Shown: positions 44,145-54,760 of the stretch, piece by piece
Position numbering within the stretch: position 1 is the first letter of the stretch
Layout of the letters: each line of letters opens with the position of its first letter
Source of the DNA: Costus lasius
Lineage: Eukaryota; Streptophyta; Magnoliopsida; Zingiberales; Costaceae
Assembly: GCA_027563935.2 (NCBI GenBank)
Contig: CM050453.2
Span: 65,084,018 to 65,148,017, forward strand
Reading direction: 5' to 3'
Length of the DNA: 64,000 nt
Made by a program: the position numbers and the translations under genes
Notes under the pieces: model-generated
Databases searched by the model: none
Told to the model about the DNA's origin: nothing
What the model saw: the letters and a program-made list of their open reading frames with translations, nothing else

Positions 44145-45823
44145 TGAAAGTCCCTAAAGGGGGGCGAAAACCCTAATAGGCGCATATCAGAGTTTTCACA
44201 AGCGGAAGCTAGGGTTTCTACAAGATCGATTGGTATGCTAATATATGATCAACTTAAAACTTTGTAAAGATCAACACAAGATCATATCGATGCCATTGCT
44301 TGGATGGCTACTTGGAAGCAGAGAACGATGCGGCTCTCCTCCAAAGCGTGCGCACACAAGATGAGAGAGGCTTCTCCTTGTCGTTCCTTGTGCTAGCAAG
44401 GATTTCCAAGTCTCCTGATCGAGTGAAGGGATGAGATCTCTTAGCTTGTCGAATTCTTATTGGCATGAAGAAGCGCTTCACAACACGAGAGAGGAGAGGC
44501 GAGTATAGAGCAATGCTCTCGAACGTGGAGGCGTGAAGACTATTTTGGAAAGCATGACTTCCAAAAATAGTAAACCCTCAACGTTCATGCGATCATGCGA
44601 TCACCCATGCGTTCACCCCAAGTGAACCAATCGCTTCTCTTCTCCCCTTGAACCATGCGCTCACATTAAGTGAACCGGTTCATTGAATTTGGTTCAAAGA
44701 CCAAATTAAACCAAGCCTTGTCCTAGATCATATTGAACCAAAAGGTCCAAGATCTAACCATCCATCTCTTGATGCTCTTGATCTCACCGATCTAGCATCA
44801 TTTCTCTCGATCGAAGCTTACCGATCTCAAGCCCTAATCAATCAAACATGATCAGACCAGATCTCACTTACAATCAGAGTTTAAATCCCTTTAAACTGAA
44901 CCAAAACAATTCAGTCCACACGATCTGACTTAAGTAAGCCATATCATCAAATTGTGCGACCCTAAGGGTTTCCTTTAAATGTCGGTAATGATAACTTACG
45001 TCATCACGAACAGAGAGGGGTATCTAGCAACACATCACTGTCTCCCGATATAAAGGAAAGAGTCTTCCAAGACTACACCCAAACCATATCATAAGTGTGA
45101 ATTCGATTCACTAGACATACTTGTTTCCTTTGCCACTGGATGTTCTTATTGGATAAGCATGTCAAGCCTGTAACTCCTATATGATGAGAGTGGTTAGATC
45201 AAATGAACATAGTCATCTGGGTATGGCCATACACTTTCTCAACCATCTCATCCAGAGGGCCCCTATAGAACATCACACTCCAATCAAGGAGAAGGCAATC
45301 CTATATCTATCACTAGCGCCCTAACATGACTCATGTTCATTATCCAAGATAGTCTATAACCATTATGTTTCAAATGATATTGAACTACCTCAAGACAATG
45401 CCAATCATCATTTAGAAACACAAGTGATCTCAAGTCAGAGGAAATATGCCACTTGCTTGCATATAAGGATTATTCACATTGTGACAAGCAATTGAATATC
45501 CTAAGTAGGGTCTGTCCAGTACATCCAATGTACCCATGAGTCTACATTTTATTCCATGCTCGAAGCATCCTATAAGATTAGAACACATATTAGTCTCAAT
45601 CATATCAAGGCTGTCTCATGTTCACCAAGATATCTCGACTAAGGACAATACTGCATGTCAGCCAAGCTGAACAGCATTGAGACATTATTCAGAAGTATAC
45701 ATATGGCAGCAGATAATGCAACAACCTGAATAACAACCATTGCCTTTATAAACATTGAGTTTATACATGATACTGATATAATCCCAAGGCCTCAAACATT
45801 AGCCTTAAGGGAATACCCCAACA
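44145..45823 (-). repeat. 5' LTR of element F
   Basis: 1679 bp, same length as 34153-35831. The mini-exon ATGGCATCG is at 44296-44288, but the donor reads ATATGAT instead of GTATGAT. This copy could no longer splice there. The duplication tagag follows at 45824-45828. Confidence 0.96.
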
Positions 45824-45828
45824 TAGAG

Positions 45829-47183
45829 CTCATATTTGTAAAAATATGCAGGGGCTCAAGAAAAGTAGATCGGTACGGCCTGGAGAGATTGACCTACGCG
45901 TTGGAAACGGGGCACAGGTTGCTGCTGTTGCTGTAGGCGTTTTGACTCTCTCCTTGCCTTGTGGACTTCAATTAGAACTAGATAATTGCTTTTGTGTACC
46001 TTCACTTACTAAGAACATTGTATCCATTCCTTGCTTAGCAAAGAAAGGATTTAAATTTGAAATAAATAAGAACTCTTGTTCTTTTTCATTTGCAAATATG
46101 TTCTATGGGAAGGGTACTTTGTGCAATGGTCTATATATCTTGGATATGGAAAGTTCTATTTGTAACATAAGTAATAAATGGACCAAACTAAGTGGTTCAG
46201 TTGGTGCTTTCCTATGGCACTGTCGATTAGCCCATATAAACAAGAATCGCATCCAACAACTCCATGCAACTGGATTGTTAGATTCAAGTTCCTTGGAGGA
46301 ATTTGATACTTGTGAACCTTGTTTATTAGGGAAAATGACAAAGGCGCCCTTCACCAAGATTGGTGAGAGGACAGGAGATTTATTGGATCTCATACATACT
46401 GATGTGTGTGGGCCTTTCAATAAACAAGCCAGAGGAGGGTACAACTACTTCATTGCGTTTACTGATGACTTTAGTAGATATGGTTATGTCTATCTGATGA
46501 GACATAAGTCTGAATCCTTTGAGAAATTTAAGGAGTTTAGACATGAAGTAGAGAACCAGCTTGGTAGATCCATTAAGGCTCTTCGATCAGATCGTGGTGG
46601 AGAGTAACTGAGCGGTGAGTTCTTTGACTATCTGAGAGAGTGTGGGATCATATCCCAACTCACTCCTCCTGGAACACCTCAATGGAATAATGTGTCTGAA
46701 AGGAGAAATCGAACTTTGTTGGACATGGTTCGATCTATGATGAGTCATGCAACTCTACCTCCATCATTCTAGGGGCATGCACTAGAAACAGCTTCTCTGA
46801 TACTGAATAATGTTCCATCTAAGAGTGTCTCCAAAATACCATACGAGATATGGAGTGGGAGACGCCCTAATCTCACTTTTATCAAGATCTGGGGATGTGA
46901 GGCTTATGTCAAACGTCAGGATTCTAGCAAGCTAGAACCTAGATCTGATAAATATGTGTTTGTGGGGTATCCTAAGGAAACTAAAGGATACTACTTCTAT
47001 GTCCCGACCGAGAACAAAGTTTTTGTTGCTCGGGGTGCTGTCTTTCTAGAGAAAGAATTTCTCATGAAAGAAGTTAGTGGGAGGAAGTTTGACTTGGATG
47101 AGGACCAAGTGCAACCACAAGATAAAGAGATGGAATCTGAGCCACCTGCACCGGTTGCTGTACAACCTGAGGCTCTGACATAG
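45829..47183 (+). pseudogene. pol: Copia protease and integrase of element D (continuation)
   Basis: Resumes after F with A-H-I-C-K-N-M-Q, then the protease body (DLRVGNGAQVAAVAVG), integrase finger (WHCRLAH ... CEPC), HTDVCGP and RSDRGGE. TAA at 46606-46608 replaces TAC. A TAG (TGG elsewhere) lies near 46770. The C-terminal region ends in the acidic linker at TAG 47181-47183, the same linker stop as in element A. Confidence 0.88.
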
Positions 47184-48834
47184 GTCCCCATGTAGGTCTG
47201 GGAGGATTCGTCGTGCACCTGAGAGGTATGGGTCGCTGCCGACCCAACACGACGGGATCTTCATCATTGAGAATGAACCCAGGACTTATGATGAGGCGGT
47301 CAGTGGACCGGACTCCGAGAGATGGCTTAACGCCATGCGATCCGAGATGGATTCCATGTCGGCTAACCAAGTCTGGGATTTGGTTGAGCTGCCTGATGGG
47401 GTAAAACCCATAGGGTGTAGATGGGTCTTCAAGAGGAAGACAGACATGGATGGCAATATAGTTACCTAAAAGGGTAGACTAGTGGCTAAAGGATTTAAAC
47501 AAGTCCACGGGGTGGACTATGATGAAACCTTCTCGCCAGTTGCCATGATCAAATCTATTCGGATTCTGCTTGTTATAGCTGGATATCATGACTATGAGAT
47601 ATGGCAGATGGATGTGAGAACAGCGTTCCTTAACAGGAAGCTGACTGAGAATGTGTATATGTCACAACCTGATGGCTTTATCCATCCTGCAGAGGCTAGT
47701 AAGGTCTGCAGGCTAAAGAAATCCATTTATGGATTAAAGCGAGCATCTCAAAGTTGGAATCTTCGGTTTGATGAAGCTGTGAGAGATTTTGGCTGACGCC
47801 TGTATATGCATAAAATTCAGTGGGAGCTTGGTGACTTTTTTGGTCATGTATGTCAATGACATACTGCTCATCGGAAACGACATCCCTAGTCTTCAAGCTG
47901 TGAAGACATGGTTAGGGAAGTGTTTCGAGATGAAGGACTTAGGGGAGGCCGCCTACATTCTAGGCGTGAAGATCTACCAAGATAGATCCAAGAGGCTCTT
48001 GGCCCTTAGTCAGAGTACCCACATTGATAAGGTCCTGGAGAGGTTCAACTTGGAGCGATCCAAGAAAGGATACCTTCCAGTGAGACATGGCCTTACTCTC
48101 TCAAAGAGCCAGTGTCCTACAACACAGGCTAAGAGGGATAACATAAGTCGAATTCCCTATGCTTCAGCAGTGGGATCAATCATGTATACAATGCTGTGTA
48201 CTAGACCAGATGTGGCTTATGCTGTAAGCATAACCAGCCGATACCAATCCAATCCAGGTCTGCAGCACTGGGTGGCTGTAAAGAATATCCTTGAGTATCC
48301 TGAAAAGGACTAAGGATTTATTCTATATAGTCTACGGGGGACAGGAAGAGCTCAGTGTGCAGGGCTTCACTGATGAGTCATTCCAGTATGATCCTGACGA
48401 CTTCAGATCGCAAACCTGCTATTTGTTTAAGATGGTTGGAGGTGCTGTATGCTGGAAGAGCTTCAAGCAATCCACCATAGCTAATTCTATAACCGAAGCT
48501 GAGTATGTGGTTGCTTCTGAGGCAGCAAATGAAGCCGTTTGGATCAGGAAGTTCTTTTCTGAACTTCAGGTGGTTCCAAGTTCAATGGATCCCATTGAGC
48601 TCTACTATGACAACAATGGGAACTGCACATGCTAAGGAACCATGGTCTCGTCAGAGATCCAAACACATACTCAGAAGATTTCACCTGATCAGAGAGATCA
48701 TTGACAGAGGTGATGTCAAGATTAGCAGAATTGACACAGAGAGAAATCTAGCAGACACACTGACCAAGGCTTTGGCGCAGCAGAAGCATGATGGTCATAC
48801 TAAAGATATGGGGTTGAGGTTGCTCAACCTCTAG
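47184..48834 (+). pseudogene. pol: Copia RT and RNase H of element D, inactive
   Basis: RT from VWDLVELPDG, with TAA near 47467 (ACC TAA for ACC TAT), a deletion of about 20 bp near 47794 that shifts the frame, and the active site YVNDILLIGND in place of YVDD. A further frameshift occurs near 48300 and another in RNase H near 48620 (YYDNNG then shift). It ends DTLTKALAQQKH...LRLLNL at TAG 48832-48834. Loss of a catalytic aspartate alone would abolish polymerase activity. Confidence 0.88.
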
Positions 48835-48844
48835 GTCTTAGTGC

Positions 48845-48855
48845 AAGTGGGAGAT
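48845..48855 (+). other. Polypurine tract, element D
   Basis: AAGTGGGAGAT directly before the 3' LTR. Confidence 0.92.
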
Positions 48856-50833
48856 TGTTGGTGTATATGCCCTAGGACCTAGTTTTGGTCCATCTTTGTA
48901 CTACTTGACTCTGATATTCATATATATATATATATCTTTCTGGCATTGTCGTTATCATTGTTTGTTTACACCTGCGATTGTGTACTTACATGATAATGTC
49001 CCTGGAGACAGATTTGATCTGGGCTCAAATGATTGTCCTAGTCGATGTACCTGAGTGGATATGGGACAGCTCTAGTACTTGTAAGATTAGTATATGGGCT
49101 GGTTAGGGATGAGGTGCTAACGCAGACATATGGGTATATCAGTGGTGGATATACTGGACCGACCCGCTGTGAGGCTATGACTTGGTGTCATGAGTTATCC
49201 TCACAAGTGACAGGAGATGCATTGATCCCTTGACTTGAGGTCATTGACCATTCTATATGGTTAGAGACTTGCTTTGATACAACCTAACACCTCGCCGTAG
49301 TTGGGAGGTCATAACGGTTGTCATTGAGCATATCACGACCCATATGAGAAGGTCAATGGACAGACAAAGGATTTGACCCTTCCTTAGGGAAGTATGATAT
49401 CCATGGAGCTCCTCTATGGTTTTATGACTGAGAGTGTATGGCCATACCCAGGTGAGAACCTGTTTTAGTCATAGCCATGTGATTGGGTGAAAACAAGTGG
49501 TGACACACTTGTCCAATCCGATATCAGTTCGGCAAAGAGACTGTAATGCATCTGTACCTTGTTGCAATGATGGGGATGTCGATGTCGATATCCATTCCGA
49601 TGACTGGGGTAGCAGCGATGCACTGCTAGGTGCCACTCACTGCTTGTGGTGACATTTGGTCATCACTGCCAACGTCAGAGGGACCTACAGGGTCGCACAT
49701 CTTGATACTCGAGTTCTCGTATTGATCGGGAAGCCTTATGATCGAGTTATTGGATAACTCGGATCTATTTTGGAGATTTCATCAGCGCCAATGGGCCTGA
49801 TGAGATGGAAGAAACTTATTGGAGCCAACTTCTATTTTTGGCATATTGGCCGAATTAACCATGGTTAGCCTCATTTGACCATGGGTTAAGTTGGATCGGA
49901 TCCAATCACTTGGTTAACATGGGTAATGGTCTTTGGGCTAGGCCCATTGCTAAGTTGGGCTCACTAATAAGTTGTCATGAAGAGAAGAAGGGCTAGAAGG
50001 GTATAATGGGGACAAGTCTTCTCCCCTAGGCGCCTATGGGCATAATGGGGAGAAGTGGCACAATTTGCTTCATAAGGAAGCAATTGGCGCCTCCCCCCTT
50101 TATCCCTTATGGTATGAATGCCTCTATGGCATTGCTTGGGGCGCAAGGCAAGGCCTTGGCGCACAAAGAAAGGCGTGGGCACAAAAGGAATGGTTGAATG
50201 AGAATTATGGAAATGTCTTGGAGACTTTCCTTGCCTCAAACCTTCTCATCCTAGCCGCCCACTTGTCTTGATCCTAGATTTTCACAAACCACCTCTTGCC
50301 CTATAAAAGAGCACCTAGCCGTCCCCTCTCGTGTGTGACAATTCCTTGGAGGCATAAGCAATAGAGAGGGGCGATAGCTTGGAGGCTCTTGGCGCAACTT
50401 CTCTTCATCCAACATCTAGCCGCAAGCACAAGTCTTCTTCTCCTTCTCTTGGCGCAAGAAGGACTTGGACTTGGCAACTACTTCTCCTCATCCTTCTTCA
50501 TCTTTGGTGCATCTACCATGGAGGTGGCGCATACTTTGAAGAAGGACCACAAGGCTTGGATCTTCTTCCCGAGGCTAGCACCGGGCGTGGAAGAAGAGGA
50601 CTCGAGGCATCCGTGTGTTTGAGACTGCAGAGGGCGCACGCTTGGGCGCCTATCACGACATCGACCTCATCTTGCTCTAAGGTATTTCCTAACTCATCGT
50701 GTCGACTCTCTTGCTTGCGATCTTCACTAGGTTTTTGGGACCGGCCTGTTTCGGGGATATTGCTTCCGCTGTGTAATGTATTTTGTAATCTCTATCTCTG
50801 AAAATTGTAAAATATCCCCGGGGTTTCCCAACA
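48856..50833 (+). repeat. 3' LTR of element D
   Basis: 1978 bp, TGTTGGTGTA...CCCAACA, with intact CA end, TATA box at 50302-50309, the (AT) run near 48922-48937 and TATGGCCATA at 49437-49446. Followed by actat (50834-50838). Differences from the 5' LTR are clearly more numerous than between the LTRs of E. It contains an ATG near 50517 (ACCATGG) where the 5' LTR has ACCTTGG. Confidence 0.95.
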
Positions 50834-50854
50834 ACTATAAACCATGTTGGATTT

Positions 50855-50998
50855 GAATCCTAATTCAATTAGGAGTTGGAATCCTAATTTAATTAGGAGT
50901 TGGAACCCTAATTTAATTAGGAGTTGGAATCCTAATTGTACTAGGAGTTTGAATCCTAATCCAACTTGGAGTTAGAATCCTAATTTAATTAGGAGTTG
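50855..50998 (+). repeat. 24-bp tandem array, six units, in the element C LTR
   Basis: Six units of 24 bp of the form GAATCCTAATTTAATTAGG plus AGTTG. Each unit is itself an inverted repeat (TCCTAAT..ATTAGGA). Variants such as CCTAATCCAACTTGG keep part of the symmetry. It is not seen in the A or D LTRs. Confidence 0.88.
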
Positions 50999-51020
50999 GA
51001 TTTAAATCCTAAAAAGAATT

Positions 51021-51140
51021 GGATTTGGATAAGGCCCATAGTGGTTGGGCGCAAATCCTAATCCAACTTGGATTCAAATCCTAATGGAAATTGGATTTGG
51101 ATAAGGCCCATTGTGTTGGGCGCAAATCCTAATCCAATTA
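51021..51140 (+). repeat. Longer tandem duplication in the element C LTR
   Basis: Two copies of a unit of about 70 bp starting GGATTTGGATAAGGCCCAT and containing GTTGGGCGCAAATCCTAATCC. It directly follows the 24-bp array and seems to be built from the same core. Confidence 0.8.
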
Positions 51141-51149
51141 GGGATTTAA

Positions 51150-52829
51150 TGTTGGGGTATGCCCTTAAGGCTAATGTTTGAGGCCTTGGGATTGTATCAG
51201 TATCATGTATAAACTCTATGTTTATAAAGGCAATAGTTGTTATTCAGGTTGTTACATCACCTGCTGCAATATGTATACTTCTGAATAATGTCTCAATGCT
51301 GTTCTGCTTGGCTGACATGCAGTATAGTCCTTAGTCGAGATATCTTGGTGAACATGAGACAGCCTTGATATGATTGAGACTAATATGTGTTCTAATCTTA
51401 TAGGATGCTTCGAGCATGGAATAAGATGTAGACTCATGAGTACATTGGATGTACTGGACAGACCCTACTAGGATATTCAGTTGCATGTCACAATGTGAAT
51501 AATCCTTGTATGCGAACAAGTGGCATACTTCCTCTGACTTGAGATCACTTGTGTTTCTAAATGATGATTGGCATTGTTTTGAGGTAGTTCAATATCATTT
51601 GAAATATAATGGTTATAAACTATCTTGGATAATGAACATGAGTCATGTTAGGGCGCTAGTGATAGATATAGGATTGCCGTCTCCTTGTTTGGAGTGTGAT
51701 GTTCTATAGGGGCCCCCTGGATGAGATGCTTGAGAAAGTGTATGGCCATACCCAAATGACTATGTTCATCTGATCTAATCATTCTCATCATATTGGGATT
51801 ACAGGCTTGACACGCTTGTCCAATAAGAACATCCAGTGGCAAAGGAAACATGTATGTCTAGTGAATTGAATTCACACTTGTGCTGTGGTTTGGGTGTAGT
51901 CTTGGAAGACTCTTTCCTTTATATCAGGAGACAGTGATGTGTTGCTAGATACCCCTCACTGGTCGTGATAACGTAAGTTATCGTTACTGACATTTAAAGG
52001 AAACCCTTAGGGTCGCACAATTTGATGATATGGCTTACTTATGTCAGATCGTGTGGACTGAATTGTTTTGGTTCAGTTTAAAGGAGTTTAAACTCTGATT
52101 GTAAGTGAGATCTGGTCTGATCATGTTTGATTGATTAGGGCTTGAGATCGGTAAGCTTCGATCGAGAGGATTGATGCTTGATCGGTGAGATCAAGAGCAT
52201 CAAGAGATGTTTGGTTAGATCTTGAACCTTCATGGTTCATATAAGATTTAGACCATGGCTTGGTTTGGTTCGATTTGGTCCTTGGACCAAATGCAATTGA
52301 ACCAAATTAAATTGAACCCGCTCACAAGACATGAACGCTTGGTTCAATTGAGTTGGCGTTTTGGTTCGTTCACAAGACATGAACGCATGGCTTCATGACT
52401 TTCCATTTATGGAAATCATGTAACGCCTAAACGCTAACAAACGCCTCTTCTCTTCATGGGTCTCGGCCATGTGGAGTGATCAATCTTCACGCATTGGAGA
52501 AGAGAGCTTTCGGCCACAAAGAGGATCATCTCATCTCCTCCATACGACTAGGACACCTTGAAGCTTTGCTAGCACAAGGACGCCAAGGGAGTAGTCATCA
52601 TCACCTTTGTGTGCGTCTTCTTTGGAGGAGAGCCAATTCGCCCTCTTGCTTCCAAGACACCATTCGAATCAATGGCCTTGGTAAGATCCTATCTTGATCT
52701 ATACAAAGAAATAATGTTGATCATATGTTCATATTACATGCGATCCTAGAAAAACCCTAATTCCGCCCATGCAAATTTTTCAATTTACGCATGCTTAGGG
52801 TTTCTCCCTCTCCTTGAGGGGATCTTTCA
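51150..52829 (+). repeat. 5' LTR of element H
   Basis: 1680 bp, TGTTGGGG...ATCTTTCA. TATGGCCATA at 51740-51749, an ATG-free run from about 52474 to 52671, mini-exon and donor at 52672-52682, terminal hairpin CTCCTTGAGGGG near 52811-52822. The frame at 52476-52697 has no counterpart in the B or E LTRs. Confidence 0.96.
52672..52680 (+). other. Candidate gag start mini-exon end with splice donor, element H
   Basis: ATGGCCTTG followed by GTAAGA, a strong donor. Joined to the position equivalent to the other acceptors (54761), it reads M-A-L-I-T-A-A-T-N-T-T-N-F-N-V, in frame with gag. The acceptor itself is changed from GTAG to ATAT in this copy. Confidence 0.5.
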
Positions 52830-52831
52830 AT

Positions 52832-52843
52832 TGGTATCAGAGC
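52832..52843 (+). other. Primer binding site, element H
   Basis: TGGTATCAGAGC, perfect, two bases after the LTR end. Confidence 0.93.
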
Positions 52844-54760
52844 AGGTTTTAGTATGAATCATATGATTGCTTTGATATGATTGTGATCCATGCTTGATGC
52901 TATGTTTACATGCGCTTACTTGATATCATTGTTACAAGATGTTTGCGCATGTATCATTGTTACAAGTTTTTTGCGCATGTATCATTGTTACAAGATGTTT
53001 GCGCTTATGTATAGATCTAAGGTTTATCACTTGGCGCATCTACATGTTAGTTTGTAAAAATACATGATGTATGTTTTTACTCATTGGCGCATGTATGATG
53101 TTTATTAGTTGGCGCTTGTTATAGAAGTTTTTGTCAAAACCTGTTAACTTGCGCGCCTAACCTAAATCTATATTTGTACCTACTTTAAACCCTTAGACGG
53201 GTTGATAGGGTTGAAATCATCAGTCTTGTCTGGACCCAACAGTCTGATCAGACCATCTGACAGCCTAGATGGGTCGACCAGATGGCACCTGTGCGCAAGC
53301 ACGAGGTGGCTATAGGTCGACTGCATATAGGCGTGTAGCGATGTCTGGTTGAGACAACCAGTGAACGCTCTTGAGTTAGGCCCGGGGTCACACCCGCTTG
53401 CCAGAACTCATGAGGGTCGTTCAGCCCAACGCATGCATTGTTGACCACTGGGTCGACTCAAGTCAGTTAGGACTTGGTGCATGCTAGGGCAGTGGGTCTG
53501 ACTAGATCAGATGAGTGGATCCCTATTAATGGACCGTTGTAAGGTAGTAGGGCACATAAGGAAAATAAAATTGATGCCCATGGGTTTTCGAAAATTTTAT
53601 TTTCTTATTGTTGGATCACATGTTGATTGTATAAACATGAATCAATGTCTATTTCATCTTATGTGGGCTGCCCAATTTTAATGTGTGCTGTGCTGGGGCC
53701 TGCATGCCTGGATTATTAATTATTATAATTGTGATCTGCGCATCACATTTTAATTAATTTATTATGTATAATTGACCTGCGTGTCAATCATGTCTAGATA
53801 GATTAAAATGTATTTTAATCAGACAAGAGCACAGAGCACACATGGCAGAGGCGCATGCAGCTTGAGGCTTGACCAGGTGGAAGGTCTAGAGTTTGACTCT
53901 AGGACAGGCGCATTTACCTGGTGGGCGCACCTGAGCTGCAGTGGGCGCTTGGGCCCAGGTTGGGCCAGATGGAGTTGCAAAAGACCCATGAAGAGCTCTT
54001 GTGAAGACTTAAGTTAAATTAAGGTCTTACTTAGGCTTAATGGGCGTTTACCACATAAGATCATCATGCTTTCATTTATTATTGTTTCAATAATTAGAAT
54101 TGCATGATTTCATCTTCTGCTATCATCATAGGGTTTGCATGATAGTTAAGAAGATAAAAGACCGTTAAAATCCAACGTTAAATATCAAGCACGTAAGCCT
54201 TCAGACGCGAAACCTCACTATTCTGACTATCGTTGGGGCCGTGTTGTACCCACTTAGTGGGCACGCCCATCTATCTTCAGACGGTGTGTGATTACACCTG
54301 CGTGTTACAGAGAAGGGATTTATCGCTTCTCGTTGCTCAGCATAGCACGTGGTGGTCCAGGGAGTAAGTCGGGTCAGCTTGACCATGTAGGCTACATATG
54401 TGGCGCATATGGTAGCTATATGGAGGCAGCCATCTGTGGGATCAGAGACAGTGTGTTGTACCAACTCAGTTGGCACAGTCTGCTGGATTGCCCGGATGAA
54501 GGGGAATCGCACGGGTTGGCGATTGGCAGGGACTGCCTACCAGAGACTAGTGCTTGTACTCTCTGTGCATCTTATCTCGCCTGAGCGGGACGCGGAGACC
54601 AAGTATGAAATCTGGATCCCATCTCACTAAAAGACTTTTACTCTTTCGGACTGTTTTACTGGATTTTTCAGCCAGATAAAATAGTGAGAAAAGAATCATT
54701 CTTAAGTCCTGAATTGATTCTCACATTGATACTGACCTTGCTGTTCTTGCATTGTTATAT
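52844..54760 (+). other. Non-coding leader of element H
   Basis: About 1.9 kb, longer than in B because of a repeated segment near 52928-53005 (CATTGTTACAAG and TTGCGCATGTAT repeated). tRNA-like patch at about 53851-53912. Hairpins CCCACTTAGTGGG (54249-54261, loop base changed only) and CCAACTCAGTTGG (54461-54473). No gene supported. Confidence 0.7.

Larger units (their letters stand above)
34153..45823 (-). mobile_element. Ty1/copia element F, minus strand, inserted in protease of D, carrying solo LTR G
   Basis: 11671 bp, or about 9.07 kb without the nested solo LTR. LTRs of 1679 bp at each end. Target duplication tagag at 34148-34152 and 45824-45828. Read on the minus strand: 5' LTR 45823-44145, primer site 44142-44131, leader, gag-PR to 40963, solo LTR, INT, RT-RNase H to 35852, polypurine tract, 3' LTR 35831-34153. 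About fourteen LTR differences by eye. Coding lesions are one stop and the solo-LTR insertion. Confidence 0.96.
20737..50833 (+). mobile_element. Ty1/copia element D, carrying nested E and F
   Basis: Spans 30 kb now, about 9.26 kb after removing E and F with their duplications. The 5' LTR is 31 bp (20737-20767) plus 29933-31879, total 1978 bp. The 3' LTR 48856-50833 is also 1978 bp. Target duplication is actat. It has the same family and the same gag deletion as element A. Pol is dead: several stops, a frameshift and an active-site change. Confidence 0.95.
50839..51149 (+). repeat. 3' LTR of element C, second piece
   Basis: 311 bp between the insertions of D and H, occupied mainly by the tandem arrays described separately. 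It ends with tttaa (51145-51149), the target of H. Confidence 0.8.

Noticed and set aside
51252..51851. Small frames recurring in every B-type LTR, such as the 62-67 codon ones on both strands
   Set aside because: They repeat with the LTR, occur on both strands of the same U3 sequence and have no start or motif evidence.
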